Counted from the stretch's first letter, positions 35,846-47,826 are shown. The stretch is 64,000 bases of DNA from Lunularia cruciata (GCA_948567375.1 OX419756.1:59038333-59102332); one strand, 5' to 3'. Numbers and translations: made by a program. Notes: generated by a model not told the origin, from the letters alone.

Positions 35846-36535
35846 TGTGAGACTTCTTGTCTCTCACTCAAGATGAATCTTTGATGGCTATTATGGTAGT
35901 GCACCATGGACTAAGAAAGCAAGAAACCCCACTCCATCATACTCCTCCAAGGCTTAACACTCCAAGACTCAAGACATTATTCACTAGAGAACTCAATGAG
36001 AGAGATAGTTTGAAAATGAAAGGATGATGAGTATCTCCTCATCCCTTGTTTATACACTTGCAAAATAATTACATACCAAAGTTACTTATTATTGCAGTAA
36101 CTCAAGTTATTAGGCTAAAAGTCAAGTAAAGTCAAAAAGTAGAAAAGAATATCCATTCACATGGGCATATTCCCCTAAGCATGTGGTCTTATCTTGACCC
36201 AACCACTAAGTCAAGGATTCCTTCACATGGGCTACCCTTGGACTAAAGAAGAATCCAAAAGAAAAAGGCTTGTGAGCCCAAGAGTTCTCAACTCATTCCT
36301 CAAAGCCAAACACCTAGGAATAATATCAAGTCAACACACTAAAATCCAAAATAGTGGTGCTCGTCTTTTCTACTTCTTCTAAAGTAAGGTCCCCTCTATC
36401 TTAGCTATGACTAAATTTAGCTAACCATGAATAATATAGAACCATCCTTTATCTCTATATAAATAATATCTCTTAAGTACTTGTAATACCAAGCTAAATA
36501 TCACAATACCACACACATGCACAAATGGGTGTTAT
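35846..36535 (-). mobile_element. Element C, short form (690 bp)
   Basis: Starts TGTGAGACTTCTTGTCTCTC and ends GGGTGTTAT, matching both ends of the 4.4-kb element at 24,321-28,708. Positions 35,846-36,294 pair with 24,321-24,792, and 36,295-36,535 with 28,467-28,708; the single junction is at CAACTC|ATTCCT. It has no coding capacity. It is either an internal-deletion derivative or the original short element, into which a separate 3.67-kb piece inserted at the other locus. A clean target duplication is not visible (CGTGATC before, CGTAC after). Confidence 0.8.
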
Positions 36536-36599
36536 CGTACGGGGCATAGAGAAATGGTTATTAGATTTCATCAATTTTGAGTGGGGGATTGGTGGCACT

Positions 36600-37840
36600 T
36601 TAGGAGGAGTCTATTAGGGCTACATGTTTTAGGAGATAGGTTTCACCACAAGATACCATAAAGTCCACTTGATTATGATGGTGTAGGACATTGGTTTCAG
36701 GCGTGAAAGTTTAGTAGAGCAGCACGAGCGCTACAGCTTTTGTCTATAGCAAGTCCTATTGATGAGACTATCTCTTCCCTATGCTCACTACAACTTATAG
36801 CAATAGAGAGAACTACCACTAGAGGTCTTAGATTATTAGTCTGAGTAGCCTTTATGTCTTGATAGGTCACTTTTTGCACAAGCATTATGCACTACCCCTT
36901 GCTTTTCCTTAGGAGGCTTGTCAGGGATGGTTTATGAGCACCTTAAAGATTGACCCCTAAAGGAGATCCTTTAGGGGGACCCTTATTTGCCATGGCTCAC
37001 TTTAGAGCTCTCCTATCTACTACTCTGGCCATGATAGGTTGTGTATTTCCCTCCTTGGCAAATGAACACACATCATGGGCCCTATATGTCAGATTAGGCA
37101 GGCCTTTGACCACTTGACTACCAAGCTACATCTAGTAGGCTTGAGATTCAAGGTGTAAAAGTGTAGGATATGGTTCCCTTTAGGTATTCCTCCCTACCTT
37201 AAGCTTCCATAGAGGTGTATCATATCTACAGATGGAATACGTGTTCTTGGAGTGCTAGTAGGATCCAAGGATTTTATCACATGCTTCTTGACATTGCCCT
37301 TGTAGAGGATGTTCTCCATGTACATGACCTTCCATTACAAGGAGATCTACAAGTGGCATTTGAATACACTCTCCTCTAGTATTGCTTGTTGACCATCCTA
37401 CCTCATATGTGTAGTTCCTCCCTCCTTATCCATACTATCATGTTTGAGAGCCTTTGATAGGAGGATTATAGAAGTCTTTGGTGATATATTATTGGACCAA
37501 GGATATTTTGAGTGTGTGATAGGGGATTTGGCACATAGATAGAGGGCTATGCTAATCTCGTGTGGAGAAGTTGGCTTGCTATCTATGGAGGAGATTGCAC
37601 CTATAACATTTTTGGGTAGTTGGGCTCTCTTGGCACCCCTACTTTCTTCTTGTTTTGTGCTTGTTGATAGGCCGATCTTGGAGACTTATGTGATAGAGGT
37701 GGAAGGGAGATCATTTTCTCTCCAGACATTATTGCAGCAGACAAGAGATAGTCTATCCCCATGGGCGCAAGAGAACTTTCCATCTTTTGCTTCACTATTG
37801 TTAGATTCAACTAGAATTTATAGTCTTCCTTGATGGAATG
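36600..37840 (+). pseudogene. Non-LTR-like reverse transcriptase relic, 5' part (copy 1)
   Basis: Broken + strand frames give a reverse transcriptase with GDPLGGPLFAMAHFRALLST (about 36,960-37,015) and FPSLANEHTSWALY (about 37,047). The second is where the catalytic F-x-A-D-D box should be, here changed to N-E. LGVLVGSKDFITCF (about 37,250) and SWALLAPLLSSCFVLVDRPI within an open frame at 37,549-37,833 follow. The Q-G-D-P-L-x-x-P-L-F motif is that of RNA-dependent polymerases of non-LTR elements. The chromovirus at 37,841 splits it; the remainder resumes at 43,455. The start is uncertain. Confidence 0.65.
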
Positions 37841-38225
37841 TGTAAGAATATGGAGTTAGCAACAAAGTTAGTAGGGCTAACAAAGTAACAAATACAACAA
37901 ATTAGCTTAGAATATTCTAAAAATATCTAGGAAGATTCTTGGGAAGCTTCTTGGCTAGCTTAGCTTGCACCTCAAGTAAGTAGTTTCTTGAAGCTTCCAA
38001 CTAGCTTAGCTTGCACGCCAAGTAGGCAGCTTCTAGAAGGAAGCTTCTTGGTTAACTTGGTTTGCACTCTAAGAAAGCGGCTCAAGGAAGCTTCTCAAGG
38101 GCCTTGTATATACCTATAAATACCAAAGCCAAAGCTCATGCTAGGCATTTGGGTTTTCCCTCATTCCAACATCCCAATGTGAGCTTCCATTCTCCTATTT
38201 CTCTCCTTGGTCTTGGTCTTTTACA
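37841..38225 (+). repeat. 5' LTR of chromovirus D
   Basis: 385 bp, starting TGTAAGAATATGGAGTTAGC and ending CTTTTACA. It contains several copies of gaagcttc-type words and the repeated phrase ctagcttagcttgcac, which occurs twice. Its promoter-like TATAAATA lies at about 38,112. Confidence 0.92.
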
Positions 38226-38599
38226 TTGGTATCAAAGCAGGAATGGGATAGATGGAATTTATGGACCACCAAATCCACTTTTGCCAAACCATTAGGATTT
38301 TCATGTCCAAATATTACCAAAGTATCATTTCATACAATTCATCACCTTGTGCTTTGGGCAGGATTTTTTGCATATGATCACCTTGTCTAAGGAACCCTTG
38401 ATGCTTCCGGTTGTAACTTATGGAGAACGGTGGACGTGTTACATCTATGTGTTAATCAATTAGATAAACTGGGAGTAGTGGGATAGAGTAGTAGCTATAG
38501 CGGCAACACCTGACATTATCCTTGTGATGTAACAACAAATTGAGCACCTTACTCGATTGTTGGATGAATGAGACCAACAATGACAAGAATATAAAGAGA

Positions 38600-39782
38600 G
38601 CGTTAGTTCAAGATGGCGAAGATCACATTTGATTTCCAAAACTCAAGGTGTTTGAAGGTAAGAATCTTCTGGGCACAATGGAGAATTTTGTGTTTGACTG
38701 CAAATGTTTATTGAAGCCACCAATCTTCAAGATGAACAAAAAGAAATTCTCTTGGCTTCTAGCTAGTTGGATGGTGTGGCAAAACTTTGGTGGCGATTCC
38801 AAGTGGAGTGAACTGAGTAACACATTGTTGCACCAATTTTGACATGGGCAGAATTCAAGGATATAATACTTGGTTGATTTTAAACTATAAATATCACCCG
38901 AGCTATACAAGATAAATTGGTGGAGTTGAAGTAGATTGGCTCACGAAGGAGCTACATCATACAATTTTAGAATATCATCATGCAAATTCTAAGTATACAA
39001 GAAGGTGAAGTTTTGGATCAATTTGTGTGGGGATTGAAGTCACGAACCAAATTGGAGGTGTCCATGCTAGAACCACAAAATGTAGAAGAAGCCATGCAAT
39101 TGGCTGAGCACTTTGATTCCTTGGTTGTGACAACTTAGTCTCGACCTCGACCTACATAAAGCTTACCAATACACTACGCACGGGTGGAAAAACTAGCACT
39201 AACGGTGATTGATGCTATCCCATAGAGACCAATTGGTACAACGGATGATAAAGATTTGGACAAAATAGAGGTTGTTTTATTGTTGCCAAGTTGGACATCA
39301 CATTGCTGAATGTCCACTTAGGAATGGATGACCTTGACAAGTTGCCCAGATGGAGTTTGTGGAACAAAATGATCAAGGAAATGAGGAACACCAATAGGAG
39401 ATTTTGAGCCACCGATTGGGAGCTTGATTAGTTCCAATAGGATTGAAGGCTCAACCTATGCAAGTTTGCTTCACTTGCAAGGTATGATATCTAATTAGGG
39501 TATAGGATTTTGGTTGATTTTGGAAGTTCAAAGAATTGCATGTCTATGCAAGTAGCGAAGGAATTGGGTATTCCTATGAAGCCAATGATTGGAAGTAGAT
39601 TGATGATGGAAGATGGTAGAAAGGGTTATGTATTTTGTACCTCACATCCTATTACTTTTAAGATTGGGAAGGAGTATTTTGAGTGTATGAGGTTTGTAGT
39701 GGCACCTCTATGCTATGATGTCACTTTAGGACTACCTTGGCTTGAACGTCATAAGGTTCAATTTGATTGGACCCAAAGATAA
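38600..39782 (+). pseudogene. Chromovirus D gag and protease remnant
   Basis: Gag tracts in shifting frames include VFEGKNLLGTMENFVFDC near 38,650 and a later tract near 39,010-39,130 with LDQFVWGLKSRTKLEV and EEAMQLAEHFDSL, typical of gypsy gag. The protease is an open frame at 39,510-39,782 that begins VDFGSSKNCMSMQVAKELGI; the expected D-S/T-G is now D-F-G-S. It also carries YDVTLGLPWLERH, the conserved L-G-x-x-W-L block. Gag would make the particle and the protease would cut the polyprotein. Confidence 0.8.
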
Positions 39783-39927
39783 ATTCAAGTACAACACCAA
39801 GGTAGGAATTTCTGATTAGGTTGTCTGGCACCTCTTAGTAAGACACCTAAGAATAGTCAATCTTTGGATGGGAAGTTTGGTGAGAAGGTAGCCATAGAGC
39901 ATGCCTTGAAGAGAGAGGAGCCCCAAG

Positions 39928-42660
39928 ATGGGAAGTTTTGCTAGGAAGGCAACCATAGAGCAAGCTTTGAAGAGAAATGAGTCCTTAGATGGGAAGTTTG
40001 TTAATGAAGCAGCCATAGAGCAAGCTTTGGAGGAAGATAAGTCTAATTTTGTAGTGTGGATCAAGCCGTTTGCACAAGGACAATCTGAGGAGAGCCAAGA
40101 GCCTCATCAAGCAATGGTTGATCAGATAGTTCAGGAGTTTGCGGATATGTTTTTGGATGATCTACCGAAGGGATTACCCTCCGATCGTGGTATGCCTTTC
40201 AAGATTGAGTTATTACCTGGGAGTACTCCAATGAGTAGACCAATCTATTGGCTCTCACCAAAGGAGTTGGAGGAGTTGCAAACAACACTTATAGAGTTGT
40301 TGCAGAAGGACTTCATACAACATAGTACCTCTCCTTGGGGAACACCGATACTATTCGTTCTAAAGAAGGATGGAAGACTTCATTTCTGTATTGATTATCG
40401 TGGGCTCAATAAACAAATAGTGAAGAATGCATATCCATTGCCTCGGATTGATGACTTGCTTGATCAATTGAGTGGAGCACAATACTTTTCCAAGCTGGAT
40501 CTTTGCAGTGGCTATTGGAAAATCTCCATTGATAGGGAGGATGTGCAAAAGATGGCCTTTTGCACAAGGTATGGGCATTTTGAGTGGAGAGTTCTACCTT
40601 TTGGGCTCACTAATGCTCCAATAGTCTTCATGGATCAGATGCATCAGGTGTTGGATGGACTAATGGACTGGTAGGTGGTGGTGTTCTTAGATGATATCTT
40701 AATCTATAGCAAGACAAAGGCAAAACATATGAATCATGTGCACGAAGTCCTAAGACAACTACGATAATGGAAATTTTACTACAAGAAGTCAAAGTGTGCC
40801 TTTTGGCAAAAGGAGGTTACCTTCTTGGGGCACAAGATCTCATCAGAGGGGATCAAGATGGAAGAGGAGAAAATCAAGGCCATTATTGATTGGCCTACTC
40901 CAAAGGATGCTATAGAAGTACGATCATTTAATGGACTGGCCAGTTTTTACCGAAGGTTCATCCATTATTATGCTCATGTAGCTACACCATTGACTGACCT
41001 CTTGGGGAAGGACTCAAGCTTCTAGTGGACCACCAAGCACAAAGAAGCATTCTAGAAGTTGAAACATATGGTGTCTTCAAGGCCCATTCTTCAACTATAT
41101 GATACTCAGCTACCTTGTGTGGTTGATTTTGATACTTCTAACTTTGCAATTGGAGCCGTGTTGCAACATGAATTCCTAGATGGACTACATCTCATTGCTT
41201 GTGTCTGGCCGACTCAATATAGCTAAAAGAAACTACTCTACTCAAGATCGAGAACAATTTGCAATGGTATATGCCACCAACGTATGGAGGCATTACTTCT
41301 TGGGGGAACAAGTGATCATGCGAACAGATCACAAACCATTGTTGTAGACCTTACACTTGGAACACATGAAGAATAGACATCATCAATGGGAGGAACAACT
41401 CCAATTTTTTGACATCAAACTTGAGTACAAAATAAGTTGGTTTAGGTCGTGATAAAGCATCAAGGATGACCTGATGCTTTATCACGACAACCTGATTTAA
41501 AGTCTTTTCCTCTCATCACAATAGTAATTACAACAATGTCAATTGAATCCAAGGTCCAAAACAAGTTTCAATCAACTCTACAACAATAATCCTTTTTCCC
41601 AATGTTACATGGTTGCCTTACAACATGCGACAAGGAGTACAACACCTTCTCCATCAAGAAGAGCCTTCTATTCCATGAGGATCGGATCTATGTTCCAGCC
41701 AAAGGTGATCTTTGACTTGTGTGCCTTCAAGAAGCCCATGATTTACTTGTAGCTGGTCACATGCGTGTGGACAAGACCTTGGGTACCATCCAACGTTGAT
41801 GGTGGTGGCCCAACATGACGCGAGATGTTCAAGAATTTGTCCAATTGTATAAGAGTTGTCAATACAACAAGACCAACAACCAAAAGCAGAGTGGACTCCT
41901 TCAACCACTTGCCATTCCATCACTCGATGGGAGCATGTGAGCTTGGATCTCATCACATCCTTGCCCAAGACAAAGCAAGGACACATAACAATTGTGGTAT
42001 TTGTGGATAAGCTTAGTAAGCAAATCCACTTGGCACCAACCTATGATACCGTGGATGCCCCAACCTTAGCGCAAATCTACTTTGATAATGTCTTCAAGCA
42101 TCATGGGATGCCACGAGTACTCATCTTCGACCGCAATCCTTGATTTATCAAGAAGTTTTGGCAAGCACTCTTCTAGATACTTGGCACCAAGCTTGCTTTG
42201 TCCATGGCTTATCAACCTCAAATTGATAGACAAACCAAACATGCAAATCGTACATTGGAAGATATATTGCGTGCCTTTGTCAATGTCCACCATACCAATT
42301 GGGATGAATGTCTTGCAGTTGCAGAATTTGCCTACAACAATCCCAGACAAGCAAGCACCGGATTTTCTCCTTTCTTTCTCAATTTTAGCCAAGATCCGCT
42401 TGTTCTAGATTCTCTTATTTCCCCTCCTCCATCTCAAGTTCCTCATACTTCAGCATTCTTGATCATTATATCCCAATCTCTCCTACAAGCCAAATCTCAC
42501 CTCCTTGTTGCTCAAAATTGTCAAAAACAATATGCGGACCACCATCGTTGTGATCTCACCTTTAAAGTTGATGATACAGTCATGTTATCCTCTAGTAACC
42601 TCTCTCTCCCCCTTGATAACCCAAGTTCGTAAACTTGCTCTTAATTGGATAGGAAAACCT
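39928..42660 (+). pseudogene. Chromovirus D RT, RNase H and integrase remnant
   Basis: An open frame at 39,928-40,674 holds the first half of the reverse transcriptase: [20 protein letters not shown] and [15 protein letters not shown]. After a stop it continues with VVVFLDDILIYS (active site F-L-D-D intact) and VTFLGHKISSEGIK to about 41,025. RNase H follows to about 41,450 and ends at DALSRQP (about 41,475). The integrase occupies about 41,730-42,430: HMRVDKTLGTIQ, VSLDLIT and FDRNP at the two Asp positions, and ANRTLEDILRAF after the Glu region. Stops, frameshifts and a small inverted duplication at 41,446-41,488 disable it. Confidence 0.88.
41446..41488. repeat. Small inverted duplication inside RNase H end
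   Basis: gtcgtgataaagcatca (41,446-41,462) is the exact reverse complement of 41,472-41,488, with a 9-base gap. The right arm encodes DALSRQP; the left arm is its inverted copy and replaces the normal sequence before that motif. Confidence 0.9.
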
Positions 42661-42689
42661 TTGATGTCACCCAAATTATCTAACTTGTT

Positions 42690-43012
42690 GCTTATCGACT
42701 TGCCTTGCCTTGTCATATGCGTATACATCTTGTCTTTCATGTTTCCAAGTTGAACCCTTTGTTCCGAACCCCTCTTCCTTTTCCTCTTGAGTCCAACCTC
42801 TCCCTCCTCCTATCCCTATCAGTGATCATGAGGAGTACAAAGTTGCTCATATCCTTGCATGTCGCCATATTCAATGAGGCCGTCAATAACATACGGAGTA
42901 CAAGGTCCTTTGGAAAAGGTATCCCCTTCATGATGCCACATGGGAATCTCTTTATCATCTCCAGAATGCACAAACGGTCATCCAGGACTTCAAAGCTTCA
43001 CTGGCAATGAGG
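42690..43012 (+). pseudogene. Chromovirus D integrase tail and chromodomain
   Basis: HLVFHVSKLNP (about 42,730-42,765) is the conserved end of gypsy integrases. A frameshifted tract from about 42,825 to 43,010 reads EEYKVAHILACRHIQ, then TEYKVLWKRYPLHDATWES and AQTVIQDFKASL, a chromodomain with two in-frame stops. It supports placing this element among the chromoviruses. Confidence 0.8.
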
Positions 43013-43039
43013 ACATCACCAACTAGCGATGGGAGAATA

Positions 43040-43454
43040 TGTAACAATATGGAGTTAGCAATGAAGTTAGTAGGGCTAACCAAGTAGCAAATAAGATAAA
43101 TTAGCCTAGAATATTCTGGAAATATCTAGGAAGCTTCCCGGCTAGCTTAGCTTGCACCTCAAGTAAGTAGTTTCTAGAAAGAAGCTTCTAGAAGCTTCTA
43201 ACTAGCTTAGCTTGCACACCAAGTAGGCTACTTCTAGAAGGAAGCTTCTTGAGAAGCTTCTTGGTTAACTTGGCTTGCACTCTAGGAAAGCGGTTCGAGG
43301 AAGCTTCTTGAGAAACTTCTCAAAGGCCTTGTATGCTACCTATAAATACCAAAGCCAAAGCTCATGCTAGGCATTCGGATTTTTCCCTCATTCCAACATC
43401 CCAATGTGAGCTTCCATTCTCCTATTTCTCTCTCCTCGGTCTTGGTCTTTTATA
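43040..43454 (+). repeat. 3' LTR of chromovirus D
   Basis: 415 bp, starting TGTAACAATATGGAGTTAGC and ending CTTTTATA. It is longer than the 5' LTR by about 30 bp, mostly extra gaagcttct-type units. The differences show the insertion is not recent. Confidence 0.92.
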
Positions 43455-44320
43455 GAGCGATAGTGTGAGTATATGCATATTCTCTCTTAGTTGACTCGTC
43501 CATTCCTCATGCTCCTAGAGCACCTCTTTGCTCTTGCTCCGGCAAGGGTGCAGGCTCTTGGATCCTAGCTCAACCGTGCATTAGGGCATTCCGACTTGCA
43601 CTAGCTACTTTCTCTCCAACGATGAGATTTTGCCTAGGTTTGGTCCACCCATCTACATCTTCATTACTCACTTGTGAGTGTGGTTCTACACTTGATGCAG
43701 GAGCAGTCCATATGACATGGTGTCTTTTTGGAGGACAAAGGATAGCTATACATGATGCTATTAGGGACATAGTGCTTGCTATGGCGTGAGAGTGTGGATA
43801 CTTGGCTTGGATACGCCTTGCAGACAACACATGTCAGGGCAGACTTATACTTGGTCTGAGATGATCAGGTGATAGCAGCGGATGTTGTGGTTACAGACCC
43901 TATGCGAGATACAGTTATGGAGGGAGTGATTATCCACCCCCTTGATGGGCAGCGAGCGCAACAGTAGGTCGCAAGGTCTCTAAGTATGGGGGCATGCAGT
44001 GAGGTCACCTCTTTGTTCCTCTAGACTTGGAGTTATATGGAACGATGGATATGGCGTTTGACATATTTGTCAAGGAGTGCACGAGAGCTTATCATGTTAG
44101 CCAAGGAGTACACTCTCACTCTGTAGCATATTTTAGATAACATGTGTCCATTGCTCTACAGAGTACAATGGTTGGTGCAGTCCATAAGAGAGCAATCACA
44201 CTAGGTGATGTTTCTTTGGATGCTCCAATTGTTTGTAGATCACACGACTTGCATAGCTCGGATATCTTAGGTGCAATTGGGCAGATTTCTCATATTGGGG
44301 CTTAGCCTCATTTTACCTTC
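43455..44320 (+). pseudogene. Non-LTR-like relic, 3' part (copy 1)
   Basis: After the chromovirus the split frame resumes with tracts that continue the same protein: AIRDIVLAMARECGYLAWIR in frame about 43,755-43,820, then HLFVPLDLELYGTMDMAFDI and FVKECTRAYHVSQGVHSHSV (about 44,000-44,120). The last two have clear counterparts in copy 2. A poly-A tail is not visible. Confidence 0.55.
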
Positions 44321-45780
44321 TTCATCCCTCCCTTGTTCGGCTTGATGGGGGCTTCCCATCCTTCATTTATTCTACACGGTCCTCCTTTCTCACTTAGACG
44401 TACCCAAACACTGGCATTCTGACCCTATTTCAACACTTGACGTGGCCGTAGTCAATCCCCGCTGGCATTGAAATTCTCGAACGCTACGCTTTGGTCGTAT
44501 AACGTTCGCTGTAATACAGAGAAATCAATTTTCAATCATAGTAATTTTGGGATTCTCGCAACTCTTCCTTCATGTCATTGACGAATCCTCGCGGTACCTA
44601 AGGGCAGGGTAGAGAAACAGAAACAGGTAGAAACAATCGCAGCAGTGAGATTCAAGAGAAGCTAACCTCTCGATTTCTTAGCACTCATGATGAACGATAC
44701 GGTATAACGAGGACGCGTTTCGTCGGGACCTAAACGGCAGAAAGAGGATTAAATTGAAGAATTTCATGCCATTAGATTTACAGTTCTGAGCTGAGATGAA
44801 TTGAATTCTCTATGGTCCATATTGCCGTTGACGACGTGGATGCGGGCAACAACAAGAAATTTCTGTTTATACAACAGTGACTGAAATTGATGATATTCCA
44901 CAAGACAGCATGTAACGCAGCATGTAGCAAAAACCAAAGGAGACAACCGTGACTGTGTTCATATTAGAGCCCATTTTCGCTTCGTGCGCCTTAAACGAGT
45001 ACGAAAGAAAGCGGAATTTCAGAGATTTTGATTGAGTTATATTATGAGTAAGTGACCGTCCAATTTTCTTCTGTCAAAGGCTTGACCGACCAGACTATCA
45101 TCTGGGGTATTGTGAAGTTTCTGGCCATCTTGGAGTACCTTTAAGTCGAACGGCACCCCAACATGTCCAAAAAACAGTATCCCAGATGTTGTGGGTGCTG
45201 TTTCTTTCCTGTATAATAATGGCTCTTGATATACCGGCCGCCAGGAAACATGGAAGAGAAAAATCATGTCGCGGGAGGCGGCGAATGCTCAAGAAGCTCA
45301 CTACAAGTTCCGACGTATGGGAGAGGATCGTGAAGAGGCAGAGAGTCGGTTGAATGATGCGAAGAGTTGTAGTTATCACCTGATGATGAGAAGAGAACCT
45401 GGCAGCCGAGCCCACCTTCAACAAAGTACTCACGATCCGTCGTTTTGGGTGGTAGGTGAATGGATGTTTGTCGAGCGTTATTACTTTAATATTGGTGTCG
45501 CAGTCCGGAGAATCGCGACACAGTGGGAGGATGGGAAGACCCCACCAAGTTGAACAAGGGACAAATTAAATGGTTGAGGTTACGTTCATAGCATCGGAAT
45601 GAGAAACGTTTTGTGTGCTGAAGTTTACGTGTGAGAATTATGTCAGTGAAACGCTGCATGTATCACGACTTGGAACCTAGAAAGTGAATCTGAGCTATGG
45701 AAATAAAACAGTCTTCGACCGCATCCAACGAATACTATTAGAATAACCAAACCAAATCCTCCAATATGATTATATGGCTT
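44321..45780. other. GC-neutral region with possible small exons, unassigned
   Basis: This stretch is less AT-rich than its surroundings and is not repeat-like. On the minus strand a tract at about 44,735-44,666 is bordered by a tttag acceptor and a |gttagc donor and reads DETRPRYTVSFIMSAKKSRG; a second tract at about 44,590-44,535 reads FVNDMKEELRESQNYYD before a stop, and joins in phase. This could be the 3' end of a spliced gene. A + frame at 45,266-45,553 (95 codons, MSREAANAQEAHYKFRRMGE) and its antisense frames have no recognisable domain. Confidence 0.25.
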
Positions 45781-45784
45781 CTTT

Positions 45785-47110
45785 TAATGGAGTGTACAAC
45801 CTAGTGCTCTTAGGAGGGTGATGGATACATGTTGTAAAGTAGCTACAAATAAGGAAAATGGAAGTGATACTATATTGTCTAATACGGTAAGATCTTGCGC
45901 AATAGTTGACAAATAGGTCAAATCTGGTATTCTTCTCTATTCTATATAACTCTAGTGGAGTAAAGAGGTAATCTCATCCATATATATACTTAGAAATCAC
46001 AATTATTGTCACGCTACTCATTGGCCATCTATCTAAGAAGATGGGTAATCGTCTCCTCCAAAATTGCATAGTATGTAGATCCATATCTACTACTAGTATC
46101 ACTTTATTGTCTTGGGGTACATACAAGTTTGCACTAATTCATTAGGTTTGTACTTATATCATCCACCATCCATACAAATGCTCCCTGAAGTGAAGTATCC
46201 ACTCCTCCATACCATCATAAACACTATATCTATGATGCTATTATGGGGAACTATTCATCCTCTATGGGGAACTATCCATCCTCTAAAGGGAAAAGAATTT
46301 CAATTTGGTCTCTATTGGATCTCAAGTAGTACTAAATTCACAAGTGAATAATCAATGATCAATTTTCACCCAACTTAAGTAAAATTTCATCATTATAAAG
46401 AAAGTAATAAGTGCAGATCAAAGTGCCTAAATGTAAGGTTGAGTTAGAATCTAAGAGGTTGCATCCTTGTCAAAAGCTTTGATATGTAGTAATAGATGGA
46501 TCAACTAGAAGAGAATGTAAAGGTTGGTCAAGATCTCGGACCATCAAGGAAGATTGTAAACCTTTGGTCCAAGTGGCAGGTAAAGAAGCAAAGTATGGAG
46601 CATCAACTTGTGCTTGAGAAGACAGGCCATCTCTCTTTTGATGGTAGAATAGAATCCCTCCTCTACCTCCATCATATCATCTTATCAAAGACTCTCAACA
46701 ATAAAATAAAAAGATAAACCATGGAAAGACAAACAAGCAATACTAAAGAAGAGTATATCAAGTGCAATGTATAGAATGATTTTACCACTAGTAAAATCAT
46801 GTGATACATATAAAGGATATCCTCTATAAAATCAAAATCTAAAAAATATCTCATAAAGTCTTTAGACTATAATAACACTCCAAGGATGAGTAAGCCCATG
46901 TAGATGTAATACACTCCTTTTGAAGCCAAAGGTGAGGAGGGATACCTAAAGGTAAAGGGGACCATGTTTTACATTTTGGCACCTTAACTCTCTACCCTAT
47001 AAAATGAAACTCAATAATCAAGTGGTGAAAAGTTTACCTAATCCCGTCTATAGACATTACAATGTATGTATTGTATGTTAAGAATACAAGATACAACCTA
47101 GTATGATAAA
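45785..47110 (-). pseudogene. Non-LTR-like relic, copy 2
   Basis: The minus strand carries the same family as 36.6-44.3 kb. About 47,080-46,880 matches 37,105-37,260 (atggt-ccctttaggtat-cctcc). About 46,860-46,670 matches 37,285-37,460 (ttagtattgcttgtt, gagagc/tctttgata-ga). About 45,945-45,870 gives YLFTPLELYRIEKN and FDLFVNYCARSY, matching the C-terminal tract of copy 1. The piece near 46,500-46,660 is not alignable and may be other inserted sequence. Too decayed to act. Confidence 0.6.
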
Positions 47111-47826
47111 AGTAGTAGACAAGAGAACTATTGGATTGTTGGTTCAAATTTAACGTAGAGAGACCAAACCAGCGAAAAAAGTCAGACAAATTAAAGTAAA
47201 ATAAACTCACATGTTAGACCGTTTGCACCAAAATTGAAACAAGGATATATCTGCGGAAATTTTATGGAGTTGGTAATGCCCACTTATGTGCACTTCCTCC
47301 AACGGCTTGAGCCAAAGGATCTTCAACTACACAACGAACCCCATAGTCCCGGTTTCTTGCCAACTTCTAGTGGAGGTTGTGCGGCCAGGAAAGCTTAAAT
47401 ATGATCTATGGCAAATAGAAGTCTTCATAAAATAATATCTCCTTATGTGTATTGGCAATTAATCAAAGAAAATTACCTTTTGCTTGGGAAAAGCCAAATA
47501 GGAATGAAGAGAACTATAAAAGGACCAAAGAGAGAAAAGAAAGAGTTACAAGGATACACTGATCTTCCTAAGCTCTACAAAGATTCATGCACATGAGATG
47601 CTACCCAAAGTATTATCCATCATCCAATGAGACTATCATAAATAAAGGGTATAGTGCTTTTTGTTACTCTACTACACTATCCAACATTACCAAAGATTCT
47701 ACATTATTTTAACAAGTGGAATCTATAATATCTTTTGATTAAGATTGTCTCCCAAAACTTGCAATTGAAACAAACTCATGTTCAGGTAATCTAACGGCCA
47801 ATCCAAAATCTAAAAAATTTAGCAAG
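47111..47826. other. AT-rich intergenic DNA, nothing recognised
   Basis: No gene or repeat recognised between the reverse transcriptase relic and the LTR fragment. The frame at 47,408-47,596 looks like chance. Confidence 0.4.

Larger units (their letters stand above)
37841..43454 (+). mobile_element. Chromovirus (Ty3-gypsy) D, nearly complete
   Basis: Two LTRs (37,841-38,225 and 43,040-43,454) flank gag, protease, reverse transcriptase, RNase H, integrase and a C-terminal chromodomain in gypsy order. A primer-binding site, TGGTATCAAAGC, lies at 38,227-38,238, one base after the 5' LTR. The flanking five bases, GAATG before and GAGCG after, may be a decayed target duplication. It sits inside the reverse transcriptase relic and is younger than it. 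Stops and frameshifts occur throughout, so it is defective. Confidence 0.92.
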
